The notes below the pieces were generated by a model, which was not told where the DNA came from, made no database searches, and saw nothing but the letters and a program-made list of their open reading frames with translations. From Saccharum officinarum (lineage: Eukaryota > Streptophyta > Magnoliopsida > Poales > Poaceae), in NCBI GenBank assembly GCA_020631735.1, contig CM036162.1, positions 92,552,401 through 92,616,400 of the forward strand: a stretch of DNA of 64,000 bases, given 5' to 3'. Positions 48,165 through 60,079 of the stretch are shown one piece after another; the stretch's first letter is position 1, and each line of letters starts with the position of its first letter. A program made the position numbers and the translations under genes.

Positions 48165-48664
48165 TAAATAATTTTACCTTGTTCATGATGTTTTCGTCAC
48201 CAAGAAATTGGCGTATTGATTGCTTGTTTCTTTCCACCTAATGGTTCATCGAATAATTTACCTGCCATTTCGGTAGACTAGAAGTGAGAGCCGGCATGAT
48301 GGTTGTGTTTGGTCTCTATTCTGTGAACCCAACGACGTGGTTAAATTAAGGCTTCCGCGAACAATGCCGGTGGATCAGAATAAACGGCGTGCGTCTCCTT
48401 GCCTTCAGTTCAGACTTCAGAGTGATGCAAATTGTTCTTGAGGTACAGCGCCAATCTGAAGAAAATTAGAATCAGAGCTCAGCCAACTTATTGTCCGTGC
48501 AGTGCAGGGACCAGTACGTACCCAGTGGTACACACACATTTACTCCTCCATATCCAGTACACTATTCTAGCGGCCGCTAGTAGGTTAAAAAGGGTTTGGA
48601 ACATTTCACGATCGAGTAAACAAACTGCTGTCCATTTCCAATTCCATAAATATCTGAAGTTGAA
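48165..48664. other. Intergenic, no recognised feature
   Basis: Nothing identified between the hAT MITE and the LINE tail. Confidence 0.35.
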
Positions 48665-48678
48665 GTTATTCAGAGTTG

Positions 48679-48773
48679 TCTCTTTGGGACCAATCCTGTT
48701 TTGTACTCTCTTTTTTCTCTCTAATATTATCTTGGCGGCAAAGCTCTTGCCGCCTATTCGAAAAAAGAAAAAA
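48679..48773 (+). mobile_element. 5'-truncated LINE tail with 14-bp target duplication
   Basis: A 95-bp insert ending GCCGCCTATTCGAAAAAAG and A-rich tail. Flanked by perfect GTTATTCAGAGTTG at 48665-48678 and 48774-48787, the mark of target-primed insertion. Confidence 0.88.
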
Positions 48774-49267
48774 GTTATTCAGAGTTGAGGGAGCACAAAT
48801 AATTGACCTTGTGTATGAACAAATGATTTTTTTTCTTTTTCCAAGCAAGTGGAGAGTACAATGGCATGCATGCAACCCTTGGGAAGAGCCCAAGTGCAAC
48901 AGTGCCTAGATGAGGCGATACCGACAGAGACTTCAAATCTAACAACATGTAACCAAGTCTACTGCTAATGCTAGCTACTGCAGGTCCCTATTACGGCCAC
49001 CAGACAAGGGGATGGATTGCGTCCAACATCACAAACTCGTCTGGTGGCAGCTTCCACCTCCATAGATCTCAACATTATTGCCTCCTGCAGGTTTTAAAAA
49101 CAAGAAAAAAAATATAATTCTTTAAAATTAAATTTGATAAAGATATATACATTCTGCAGGATATATATACTAAGATATTGTCATATCACATATATAGAGT
49201 TAAAAACACGAACATGGTTCCACCGAATTTTGCTGCATTACCTGTCGTCCTTTCACTCGCTCTCTCC

Positions 49268-50920
49268 CTACTGGAAAGAGCACATGCGGTTACCGAACAC
49301 CACTTGATTGAACAGCTCTTGCCTTGGCTCACCTACTGTTTGCACCATGTAGCTGCCATTGTCCTGAAGATATTATGCAGACAGATCAGGCTTCAGGCTA
49401 AGCTGATCATGATACTATGGAGCTGATGAACCCTGAATGATCATGTGGTAGAAGGAAATGAGCAGAAGACAAACCTGAGGGAAAGAGATGCTGGTGCCAC
49501 CATCGCCATGGACCTCGTAGGATCGGGAGGAGGTGGAGGTGTGCATGTCCATCATAGCTTCAGATGGAGGTCTGTTCAGGACAGAGGTAGGCATTGCAAG
49601 CGCCTCATGGTGGAGCATTCCTTCGATTTTCTGAAACACGTGAGTTGGAAGTTTGTGATTTGTGGACACCATGACAAGAGTCAAGAGGGGATGGCAAAGA
49701 CAAGAGGGGATTGTGAGATGTTGCATACTTGAGTATGGTCACTGAAAGCATCACTGTCCATGCCAAAACCATACAGCACAGGGCTCAGGGAAGCAATCCT
49801 CATGGAAAGGAACTGCAACGCAATCCAGAAGTGGATTTTCTAGTTAGTAACATCTTTCTAACTAAAAAAAGGGTCTGAACATGTATCATCTAATCTAGTT
49901 ATTTATTTATTTGCCATGTGTATCACCTCTACTTGGTTCTGCAAGGACTGCACATAATTGATAATCTCATCCAAAATGAGGGCTTTTCCAGTGACCTGCA
50001 TTCAAAAAGCATATTTCCCTCTGAAAATTAGTGCCATGCATTAAGATGCAAAGAGCAATTTATTTGATTGGTTGCAAGAGTAACCTTATCACAGCCAGGG
50101 ACCAGGGCCTGCAGCACCCTCATCCTCTCACTGATTCTCTCCCTCCTCACCTGGAGGAAATGGCAGAACAGATGAGCAAAAGGAGGCCCAAGCAACCATG
50201 CTAAATCTACTAAATCTACACAAGTCAACAACAAGATGGCGGTGAAAATACGCAGGCAATGGTGCACAGTACCCTCTCTGCAAGGCTGTGGCTGTCTGTG
50301 GCTTGCCCTCTCCTAGCCCTGACGTGTATGTACCCCTTGGGCTCCTCATCTACCTTCTTGCTGCTTCTGTCTCTTTTTCCTCCCCTCTTTTTGGTGCTTT
50401 CCTTTGAGTTTGAGTCCTGCTTGTTCAACCACACAAGATCACAGTAAACTGTGAGTCATCACATGTCATGATACCAAGAATTTCCATCCAAAAAAAATCC
50501 CTTCAAGAAATGTAATCTCCTGTTCTAAAAGTTATGATCAAACGTTGTGCTAGTGTTTGATGAGAACTAATCTTCATCAAGAACCACGGATTTTGCTTTA
50601 GAAGTTATAAGACATTTTTTTTCGAGAATGCTGAAGTTATGAAACATTTTTCTATTCTTACATGCACCAGTAATCTTGTGGTGAACTAAAACTACCTTGG
50701 AGTGAGCAGAGCTGAAGCTGGTACTATCTTCCCTGGGCTTCCTGGGCTTCTTGTCGTCAGAAGCAGTGCCTTGTGGGGAGGTGTCGAGAACACCAGATGA
50801 GGTCTCCAGCGAGGCTGAATCTGCCATGGCTGCGCCATGGCAGAATAAGAAGCTCGGCGTGCCATGGGAGGCACCGGCTAGGCCATGCTCCATCTGCGTG
50901 AGGTGTGGAAAGCTTGCCAT
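49268..50920 (-). CDS. bHLH transcription factor, bHLH137-like, 279 residues
   Basis: Seven exons: 50696-50920, 50273-50416, 50085-50150, 49927-49995, 49729-49812, 49475-49630 and 49268-49363. All junctions are GT-AG and in phase. The N-terminus is Ser/Thr-rich; a Lys/Arg-rich stretch ([13 protein letters not shown]) leads into [16 protein letters not shown] and [20 protein letters not shown]. The H-E-R triad for E-box (CANNTG) binding is present. Helix 2 is [20 protein letters not shown]. The tail [15 protein letters not shown] and end NRMCSFQ match clade XII factors, closest in my memory to Arabidopsis bHLH137, a proposed gibberellin/DELLA-pathway gene. The first Met is uncertain: TTGACAG just upstream could be a splice acceptor, and a later Met (MEHGLAG) is possible. 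In cereals such a gene is reported near MIR169 copies. Confidence 0.92.
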
Positions 50921-51061
50921 CTGTCAACCAAGACCTTTGTGGTATGCTATCCTACTGCTTTTCAGTGTAGTTTTCTTGGCAAGGAGTTCGGAAGCAACAA
51001 GATGGGGTTCAATGGCGACTTGCCATTGGCTTATATACACAAGTTGCTGGGGAGGGGAGAC

Positions 51062-51146
<85 letters not shown>

Positions 51147-51418
51147 AGACCAAATCATTACTTCTCTATTAATGGATATTGGCAGTGGTAAGAAAGGGCC
51201 CCGGTGTCCCTTGTTGTATGTAACAGGGTGAAACAATTGAAGAAATGTCAATCAGCAATCCAGCATATTGATATGGTCATGTGAGTAGGGCCTGATCCTT
51301 TTTCCTAATACCTATTATGTGCCCAAGTTTTTTTTTCTTTTGGGAGTGCTATTTGACAGTCAAATTGAGCATGTAGAAACCTTTTGCGAAACTGGAGGGC
51401 GAGGCCCCTACAGAAAAT
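50921..51418. other. Upstream region of the bHLH gene
   Basis: Probable promoter or leader of the minus-strand bHLH gene, holding a compound microsatellite about 140-220 bases upstream of the first Met. No TATA box is assigned. Confidence 0.4.
51063..51141. repeat. Compound microsatellite (GT)n(GA)n
   Basis: About 44 bases of GT followed by about 35 bases of GA; on the bHLH sense strand it reads CT then CA. Probably within the 5' leader or proximal promoter and likely polymorphic. Confidence 0.97.
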
Positions 51419-52028
51419 TTTATTGAAGTAAAGATCTTGCAGAAAAGCTTACAAAACTTACAGAGTTACAACTGACAAGAAAAATCAAGGAACAAAGAAA
51501 GGAACAAAGAAAAGAAAAGTGGAACTAAGAGTAACAGTGGCCCTTGAATCCATTGTTCAAATTGCACTTTCAGTCTTTGCTTTACTCTATGCAACAGCAA
51601 GAGTATTTCTTTCTGAAAAAGAAGTCTGGCATTTCCTATTGTTGGCTGAATTCCTTTGAAAATTAGATCATTCCTAGCAGATTAAATCGACCAGCAGATT
51701 AGGATCACTGCTGCTAGAAAGAACTGGGACTCCAATCTGTCCTTGAAGAATTCAGTAACTTCAGGGAAGTCTTCATTCAAGGGGATGTCAATGTGAATCA
51801 AACTCCAACATTGCTGAGCAAAAGGACAATGCAGGAAAAGGTGCTGACAAGTTTCTTCAGTGTTTTGCAAACAAAGCACACAGTTATATGATTCCAAGAA
51901 CATGTTCTTCATTTTCAAAATGTTCGTGGTACTCAATCCGTCCTTGATCAAAAGCCAAAAGAACACTTTGTGTTTTGGTTGGCAAAAGCATTGCTATAAC
52001 CATCTGTAGACATTATGGACTTGCTGGT
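51419..52028 (-). pseudogene. LINE 3' part: reverse-transcriptase zinc-binding (zf-RVT) fragment
   Basis: Minus-strand frame with FFWLLIKDGLSTTNILKMKN, CVLCLQNTEETCQHLFLHC and PFAQQCWSLIHIDIP, the Cys/His pattern of the zf-RVT domain at the C-terminus of plant LINE ORF2. It continues across the Copia insertion into 60286-60831. An in-frame stop follows VYRWL near 51990. Confidence 0.85.
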
Positions 52029-52234
52029 TGTTAGACAATATAATTATAGTAGTGGCTTGGCTTAGTCCTCTAGACGTTGTTAGACAATATAATTATAGTA
52101 GTGGCTTGGCTTAGTCCTCCAGACGTAGCGTGCCCGTCGTGGCCGCTCGCACGACCATCCGCATGCACAGCATGCGTGTGCAATGTATATGTACACACAA
52201 ACATTGATCAATGAATACAGTTCAATCACTTTCA
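52029..52234 (+). repeat. Copia 5' LTR with internal 49-bp tandem duplication
   Basis: TGTTAGACAATATAATTATA to TTCAATCACTTTCA. The first 49 bases (52029-52077) are repeated at 52078-52126 with one change, so the LTR seems to start twice. Confidence 0.93.
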
Positions 52235-52246
52235 TGGTATCACGGT
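52235..52246 (+). promoter_or_regulatory. Copia primer-binding site
   Basis: TGGTATCACGGT directly after the LTR resembles the TGGTATCAGAGC site pairing with initiator tRNA-Met in most plant Copia elements. Confidence 0.7.
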
Positions 52247-52458
52247 TACGATCCGCTTCCGCACCCCTAACTCGCGCGCCGCCGATCCTCTCTCGCCGCT
52301 CCTGCCGCTGACCCTTCGCCCAGAGCGCCGCCGAGCCGATCGCCGCACTCGATCGCCCGCGTCGTCCCTCGCACGCGCGGTCGCCGATCAACACCACCTC
52401 CCGATCCGATCGCCCGCGTCGTCGCTCTGCCAGGCGCGGCCGCTGATCCCGTCGCTCC

Positions 52459-53008
52459 ATGGCTGACGACGACGAGGCCGCTGCAGCCGCCGCTGCCCAG
52501 GCGGCCAAGGACAAGGAGGCCGCCGACGCAGCTGCACGCGCTGACGCGGCACGCCGGGCCGAGGAGGCTCGCCTCCGTGCTGCTGCCCTAGACGAGTACG
52601 AGAAGGCGCATGAGGCCCTCTGGGCAGCAGCCACCGCCGTCGTCAACGTCAAGGCACTCATCCCCGTCGTCCTCGACAAGGCCACGGACACCTACACCAA
52701 GTGGCGCGGCATGTTCCTCACCGTCCTCGGCAAATATGCCCTCACCCGCCACGTCCTCGAGGATGAGGCGTTCCCCGCCCGCCAAGCGTGGATCCAGGCA
52801 GACTGCTGCGTCCTCACGTGGATCTACGGCACCGTCTCCGGCGACCTGCAACAGTCGCTGATGATATGGCAACCGCAACGTGTGGTGCTACCTCGAGGAT
52901 GAATTCCTCGGCCAGAAGGAGTCTCGTGCCCTTCTCCTTGAGACATAATTTCGCAACTTCCGCCAAGAGTCCCTGAGCATCACCGACTACTGCCGCCGCC
53001 TCGAGTCC
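52459..53008 (+). pseudogene. Copia gag N-terminal part
   Basis: Opens MADDDEAAAAAAAQAAKDKE, an Ala-rich start, then the gag domain TYTKWRGMFLTVLGKYALTR and DLQQSLMI. A one-base shift near 52870 moves the frame, after which the sequence encodes a Trp-Cys-Tyr-Leu-Glu-Asp segment. TAA at 52946-52948 also interrupts it. Confidence 0.8.
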
Positions 53009-55474
53009 ATGGCGGCATCCCTCGCCGAGTTCGGCGACCCCATCGGTGATCGCCAGATGGTGCTCACGCTCCTGCGCGGACTCAGTGGCAAGTTCCGCCA
53101 CATGGTGGCCATCCTCAAGATGCACAAGCCGTTCCCGACGTTCTCGGAGGCCCGGACACACCTCCTCTTGGAGGAGCTGGAGATCGATGCCCGCCCTCCG
53201 TCCCCGCTGGCGGCCCTCGTTGCTGCAACATCGCGTCCAGTGGCCCCTGGCGTGGCTGCTCCTCCACGTCCGGGCGCACCTACTCCTTCGCGTCCCACTA
53301 CATCGACCGGGGGCCAGCGCAATGGACGTCGTTGTGGCCGTGGTGGACGCGGCGCCCCTGCTGGTGGCGGCCCTCCAGCGCCCAATGCTGGTGCGCCCCC
53401 GGGTGGACAGGGCAGCGCCCCCTACGCTGCGGGCGCGCACCCATCGTTCGCCCACCCTTGGGCTGGCACTATGCGCATGTGGCCGTACGACCCGTCGAGA
53501 CGCCCGCCGCCACCACCACCTGCGTTCCACGCAGCCCCGCACTATGGCGGGTTCAGTGCTCCATCCGGCGCCTATGGTGGCGCATACGGTGCCCCACCAC
53601 CGTACCACGGGGGAGCTGCACCACCGGTCTTCCAGGCGCCCTCACCAGCATACCAGGCGCCCTGGAACCCTACTCACGGCGGGGCCTGGCACCAGGACTC
53701 CCTGGCGCACTCCTTCAACACCATGATGCTGACTCCGCCGACCTCTGAGTGGTATGCTGATTCGGGTGCCGGTTCGCACATGACCTCAGACGCTGGTATA
53801 CTCTCCACCATTTTCCCACCCTCTTTGTCTACTCCTTCATCTATCATTGTGGGAAATGGTGCTTTGCTTCCTGTCACAGCCACTGGATCACATACTTTTT
53901 CCTTACCGCGTCGTAACCTTGCTCTTAATAATGTTCTGGTGTCACCCAACATTATTAAGAATTTAATTTCCATTCGTTGTTTTACCACCGACAATAATTG
54001 CTCCGTTGAGTTTGATCCATTTGGTCTTTCTGTGAAGGATTTGCAAACCAGGAACGTGATCGCCAGATGCAATAGCTCCGGTGACCTCTACCCATTCTAT
54101 GCACCTTCCACCAGTGCCTTCGCGTTCATCGCTGCACCCACCTCCCTTTGGCATCGCCGTCTCAGTCATCTTGGGCGCGAAGCTTTGTCCAAACTTATTA
54201 GGTCCAATGTCATTTCTTGTAATAAAGATGATATCGATCATATCTGTCATGCGTGCCAACTTGGCCGTCATGTACGTCTACCCTTCGGTGCATCTAGCTC
54301 TCGAGCTACTCGTAATTTTGATTTAATACATTGTGATTTATGGACCTCTCCACTTGTTAGTGTGTCGGGATACAAATATTATCTTATTATTCTTGATGAC
54401 TGTTCCCACTACATTTGGACTTTTCCGCTTCGCCTCAAATCCGAGACATTTTCCACCCTTTCTAATTTTTTTGCTTATGTTCGCACGCAGTTTGGCACCA
54501 CCATCAAGAGTGTCCAGTGCGATAATGGCCGTGAATTCGACAATTCCCAGGCTCGCACGTTCTTCCTCTCCCACGGTGTTGCACTCCGCATGTCGTGTCC
54601 ATACACCTCCCAACAAAATGGTAAAGCAGAGCGTTCCCTTCGCACCATTAATAACACTCTGCGTTCCCTTTTGTTTCAGGCGAGTCTCCCTCCAGCTTAC
54701 TGGGTTGAGGCCCTTCACACTGCCACATATCTTGTGAACCGCCTCCCCACTAAAACTCTCGCCTCCTCAACACCATACAACACCCTTTTCTCTGCCCAGC
54801 CTTCTTATGAACATCTCAAGGTTTTTGGGTGTGCTTGCTATCCTAACATGTCCTCTACAACACCCCACAAACTTGCACCCCGTTCATCCCTATGCGTCTT
54901 CCTCGGCTATTCCTCGGAACACAAAGGCTATCGGTGTCTCGAGCTCGAGTCGAACCACATTCTTATTTCTAGACATGTCGTTTTTGATGAGTCTTTCTTC
55001 CCCTTCGCCGACATGTCCACCACGCCCATGGCTTCCTCCGCCTTGGATTTTCTCATTGATGAACATGATCTCACCGCTCCTGTTCCTGGAGCAAGACTTG
55101 TGCATGCAGGTACACCTCATGTCGTGCATGGGCCTATAGAGGCACCCACGCCTCCCCCTACGCAGACGAGCGCTAGGCTGGGGACTCCTGCGCCGTCGAG
55201 CACAAGGCCGAGGACGCCCAGTCCCTCGCCCGGGGCCTCCGCCACGTCGACCGGCGCTGCTGCCCTGTGCACCCTGCATAGGCTGTTGCTAGGAGCGCCC
55301 CTGCCACCTTGCCGACCGCGTCACCGGGTGTTGTTGCCCCTGTGCATCCTGCACGGGCCGTTGCTAGTAGTACTGCGGCCACCGGGCACACGTCCAACAC
55401 CCGCCCGCCGACTGGAAATGCCGGTGCTGCTGCCCCCGTGCACCCCGCACGGGTAGCTGCCAGCAGCACCACGG
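53009..55474 (+). pseudogene. Copia gag C-terminus, protease and integrase
   Basis: An open frame of over 800 codons up to the solo LTR. It begins with the end of gag (LLRGLSGKFRHMVAILKMHK) and a Gly/Pro/Ala-rich linker without a visible CCHC knuckle. Protease is EWYADSGAGSHMTSD. The integrase zinc part is LWHRRLSHLGREALSK and HICHACQLGR; the core has catalytic acidic residues in HCDLW, SVQCDNGREF and QQNGKAERSLR. The frame resumes after the insertion at 57885. Confidence 0.9.
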
Positions 55475-57879
55475 TGAAAGGTCCTTGTTTGGTTTTGGTA
55501 ATTGAATGACAACTTAGGTGGACTAATATGTGGTTATGTGAGATACACAGGAGATTAGTCCACAGGTAATGGTGTCATGGAGGAGCTCATTGTATATGAG
55601 ACATGACATTGACTCATGTGACCAAGATGATGAAGACCAAGATGATGCTTGGCTCGATGGACCGGTTGTGAAGGTGAAGGGCAAGTTGAGGCTTCGAAGC
55701 GAAGGACCATGCGGTGGTGAAGCTTGAGCAAGACTTGGCGCCGACGGACCGATGCAACGGTGAAGAGCAAGTGAAGTCAAGGTCGATGGATCGAGACGGT
55801 CATGTGATGATATGAAGTGGTTCATATCATTTGTGATATGGTTGGTGCATGTGTTGCATCAACGTCAGAGGAGATGGAGTGGAATGCGCAAGGCAAAGGT
55901 ATAACCTAGGGCATTTCCATTTCACCGGTCATAGGTGTGTAGAGAAGTTTATGACCGGGTTTTAGGATAGATGGCCGTACTATTAAGAGGGGCAAACTTG
56001 TTTGCATATCGGTCATCTAGTGCCACTCGAGTGATCTAACTATACATCGTTGCTAGGATCGAGTGGCGTGGCAAGTTGAGTGGTTAACTCCTTCGGTAAA
56101 ATGATTGTGAAAATGCTAACACACGTACACAAGGTAGTGATCACTTGTTGGTGTTGGCACATTTGCGAAGGCAGTGGAGTTTGTGCGGTAGAGAAGGGTT
56201 TGGGTTCCTTTCTCCCTCCCGCCGAGCTTGCGAGTGCGGGATTCAGGCGATTTCGGGGAATTGAAATGCCTATTTTCCACTACGCCGGAAGTCGGAAAAG
56301 AAACGGAGGCGAACGGAGGTCACAGAGGTGACCGGACGCTGCACCGGACGCGGTCACGATATGACCGGACGCGTCCGGTTAGTACAGCGCAGCAGTCAGG
56401 CGCGCGAGCTAGGGTTTGCAACCGGCGCGTCCGGTCACTCGTGGGACCGGCGCGTCCGGTCAGGCGTCCTGAGTTCGCAAGGTCGATCGGACGCGGTGCG
56501 CGTCCGGTCACACGCGATCGGACACGTCCGGTCGTCGAGGGAGCTTACTGGACTCCGACCGAACGCTGGCACTGTCGCGTCCGGTCGGTTGAGCAGCGCG
56601 TCCGGTCGTTGCGTTTGACCGTTGGCGCGCAGTGACCGTTGGAGGATCTGGCGGTCGCGTTTGAATTCGGTGGACACGTGGACGGCGCAGGGCGACCGGA
56701 CGCAGTGAAGCGCGTCCGGTCAGTTTCGACTGGCGCGTCCGGTCGTCCCGATTTTTGCCCAGTAAAGGGGTAACGGCTCTATTTGACCGTGGGGTTATAA
56801 ATAGACGTTGTGGCCAGCCATGGCCGGCAGCAGAGCACACTATAGTCTTTGTGACTTGTGTGATAGTGCTTGGGAGCCCTCTAACTCACTCATGCTTGAT
56901 AGTGTTCATCAGATCGAGTGAGAGAGCGATTCTAGTGCGTTGCTTTGAGAGATTGCATCGTGTGGCACTAGGTGATCGTGTTGCAAGCCGGTGGTGCTTC
57001 TTACTCTTGGAGGTTGCCACCTCCTAGATGGCTTGGTGGCTTGTGGCTCCGTCGAAGCTCGCAAGAAGATTGTGCGAGGCTCCGGAGAAGCTTTGTGAGG
57101 GGGATTGTGCTCACCCCGCGGGGATCGCGAAGAGCAACTCTAGTTGAGCGTGTCATTGAGCTACCACACTTTATGGTGGGTTCTTGCGGTGCCTTTTGAG
57201 AGGCTCGGTGTGTGACCGATTAGCCGCCGAACCACGAAGTGTTGGTCGACACAACGGGGACGTAGCTTGGTGGCAACCAAGTGAACCTCGGGAGAAAAAT
57301 CACCATGTCAACATTGTTCTTCATCTTCTCGGTGGTTTGCCTTCGTACAACACAAGCTTGTATTTACTTTCATATATACTTGTGCTTGTGTAGTTGCTCT
57401 CTTAACTAGTTTGCTTGTGTAGCTTGCTAGTTGTCTTCTTGCTTGTGTAGCTAGAAGCTTCCCCTTGCGTGACTAATTTGGTTTGTGTAACCTTGTTAGT
57501 CACATTGCTTAGTTTGTGTAGTTAAGTGACTTGCGCTCTCTAATTTGGCATTAGTTGCCTTGTTATTGAGCTTTGCTAGTGAGCTTAGGAGCTTTGTGCT
57601 TTTGCTTCACTAGTTGTGTAGGAGCTCCCTCGGTTGGCAAAGTACTAGTGCATAGGTTTGTGTGACCTTGCTCTAGAATTGAGTAGGTGAGCTCTTGGTA
57701 AGCTTAGCACCTTAGTTGCTTAATTAGGATCTTTGCAAGGTGCTAGAGAACTTAGATAGAGGGGTGTAGTCTTGGCTAGACCGATAAGTTTAATTCCGCA
57801 TTTGTTTTGGTTAGCCAACGCGTTTAAGTTTTAGAAAGGACTATTCATCCCCCCTTTAGTCTGCCATCTCGACCCTTCA
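55475..57879 (+). mobile_element. Solo LTR-like insertion inside the Copia element
   Basis: Starts TGAAAGGTCCTTGTTTGG and ends CATCTCGACCCTTCA; the two termini are inverted with one mismatch. Perfect CACGG flanks lie at 55470-55474 and 57880-57884. Removing the insert and one duplication leaves the Copia frame open. 2405 bp, no domains; holds the GACCGGACGC motif array. It is younger than the Copia insertion. Confidence 0.85.
56325..56760. repeat. Array of inverted GACCGGACGC / GCGTCCGGTC motifs
   Basis: More than ten copies in both orientations within about 430 bp, including the palindrome ACCGGACGCGTCCGGT near 56361. GC-rich and CpG-rich. The open frames here, rich in Arg/Val/Ser/Thr, come from the repeat. 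Confidence 0.9.
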
Positions 57880-57884
57880 CACGG

Positions 57885-58762
57885 CCACTGGTCGCACGGT
57901 GGGCACTCGACCGGTCTCCATTGCCCCCGTCGACAACGCGCATCCCATGTGCACGCGTGGCAAGGCCGGCATCGCACAGCCCGTGGATCGCCTCAACCTC
58001 CACGCTGTGTCCATGTCGCCCCTGCCTCGCTCCGTCCGTGATGCTCTCTCCGATCCAAATTGGCGCTCCGCCATGCAAGTTGAATATGATGCTTTGCTCG
58101 CCAATGACACATGGAGTCTTGTGCCACGACCCCCTGGTGTTAACATGGTTACTAGCAAGTGGATTTTTCGTCACAAGCTACTGGCAGATGGCTCTCTGGA
58201 TCGTTACAAGGCCCGCTGGGTTCTCAGGGGTTTCACCCAGCGGCCTGGGATTGATTATGATGAAACTTTCAGCCCGTTGGTCAAGCCCGCGTCAGTCCGA
58301 GTGGTTCTCTCCATAGCTCTCTCTCGGGACTGGCCCATTCACCAACTGGATGTGAAGAATGCGTTCTTACACGGTACTCTCACAGAGACAGTGTACTGCA
58401 GTCAGCCCACAGGTTTCGTTGACTCCTCTTGCCCTGATTTTGTCTGTCGGCTCAACAAGTCTCTATATGGTTTGAAGCAGGCTCCGCGTGCTTGGTATCA
58501 CCGGTTTGCGTCTCACCTTACTTCGATTGGATTTGTTGAGGCCAAGTCAGACACCTCACTTTTTATATATCGTCGAGAGACAAACACAGCCCTGCTGTTG
58601 CTCTATGTGGATGATATCGTTCTCACTGCTTCCTCTGCTGGTCTTCTGAAGCAAATTATTGGAGCTCTTCAGCGTGAGTTTGCTATGACAGATATAGGGC
58701 AGCTTCACCATTTCCTGGGCATCTCAGTGACACGCTCTACAAATGGGCTATTTCTCTCTTAG
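57885..58762 (+). pseudogene. Copia reverse transcriptase
   Basis: Motifs: WRSAMQVEYDALLANDTWSL, SKWIFRHKLLADGSLDRYKA, PIHQLDVKNAFLHGTL, CRLNKSLYGLKQAPRAWYHR and the catalytic LLLYVDDIVLTA (YVDD codons near 58603-58614). The frame ends at an in-frame TAG (58760-58762) after NGLFLS, where homologues read on. Otherwise open. Confidence 0.92.
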
Positions 58763-60067
58763 CAACAGTACACTCAAGACATTTTGGAGCGAGCCGGGAT
58801 GAGTGAGTGCAAGCCATGCAGCACACCTGTTGATCTACACTCCAAATTATCCGCAGATGGACCACCTGTTGCTGATGACACACAGTACCGCAGTCTAGCT
58901 GGTGCCCTGCAGTACTTGACATTTACCCGTTCAGATATTGCTTTTGCAGTTCAGCAAGTGTGCCTCTATATGCATAACCCCAGAGAGCCCCATCTCACGG
59001 CTCTCAAACGAATTCTGCGATATCTGCAAGGCACTCTTTCACTTGGATTGACTATGCGTCGCTCGTCACCTACAGACCTCGTCGTGTACACGGATGCAGA
59101 CTGGGCTGGATGCCCGGATACTCGTCGCTCCACCTCTGGCTACGCGGTGTTTCTAGGTGATAACTTGGTGTCCTGGTCCTCCAAGCGTCAACACACGGTC
59201 TCACGGTCCAGCGCTGAGGCCGAATACCGTGCTGTGGCGAATGGCGTTGCTGAAGCTACCTGGCTACGACAGCTACTGTTCGAGCTTCACCTCCCACCTC
59301 ACCGAGCCACCCTGGTCTATTGTGATAACGTCAGTGCCAATGTTTTCCTAAACGCTAAACGGTAAACAGTCGGCCACCCTTCGTTTAGCGTTTAGACCGT
59401 TTAAACGGTGTTTAAACGGAATTAAACGGCCTAAACAGTTTTGTACAATAACAATAAAATATACATATTTATATAGGTAAAAATAAAATTTGCTAGAACC
59501 CATACATATTTACACATGTAAAAATCAAATATTCTACCAAATAATCTTGTTAGAAGAAATCTAAATCTCACAACACTTCATATAATTACAACGTTAATTA
59601 GTTTCATGTTGATTGTGATAGACGTAGTCCTTTAATTCACTTAATTATAGATTAAATGGTTGTTTAACTCATTTAATCACGTTTAATCTAATTTTGTTTA
59701 GACCGTTTAGACGGGATTGAACGGTTTAAACGGGTTTAAACGGCCCAACCGTTTAATTCGCCGTTTAGGGCCTAAACAACACGGCTGACTTCTGTTTACC
59801 GTTTAAACGGTGTTTAAACGGACTAAACGGCCGTTTAGGCGAACAGTGGGTGCAGTGTACCTGTCCAGCAATCCAGTGCAGCATCAGCGAACAAAGCATG
59901 TAGAGATCGATCTCCACTTTGTTCGAGAGAAAGTTACCCTCGGCCATGTTCGGGTCCTTCATGTTCCCACGACATCTCAGTACGCCGACGTCTTCACCAA
60001 GGGTCTTCCTACCTCGCTGTTCCAGGAGTTCCGGTCCAGTCTGACCGTTAGCGGTGCTCCCGATTAG
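58763..60067 (+). pseudogene. Copia RNase H, split by a DNA element
   Basis: ECKPCSTPVDLHSKLSADGP, YRSLAGALQYLTFTRSDIAF, VVYTDADWAGCPDTRRSTSG, SRSSAEAEYRAVANGVAE, then YCDNVSA, where the frame enters a 0.5-kb insertion at about 59345. The last segment (YLSSNPVQHQRTKHVEIDLH, VPTTSQYADVFTKGLP) resumes at about 59856 and ends with TAG near 60065. Confidence 0.9.
59345..59855. mobile_element. TAAACGG-rich non-autonomous DNA element in the Copia RNase H
   Basis: Interrupts the RNase H frame. Its ends CCTAAACGCTAAACGG and CGGCCGTTTAGG are roughly inverted, and GTTTAAACGG or its variants recur many times inside. AT-rich core. Exact target duplication not resolved; probably a hAT- or Mutator-type MITE. 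Confidence 0.6.
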
Positions 60068-60069
60068 AC

Positions 60070-60079
60070 TGCGGGGGAG
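60070..60079 (+). promoter_or_regulatory. Copia polypurine tract
   Basis: TGCGGGGGAG directly before the 3' LTR, where the plus-strand primer forms. Confidence 0.7.

Noticed and set aside
56228..56840. Frames rich in Arg, Ser, Val and Thr around 56.3-56.8 kb
   Set aside because: Translation of the GACCGGACGC motif array inside the solo LTR.
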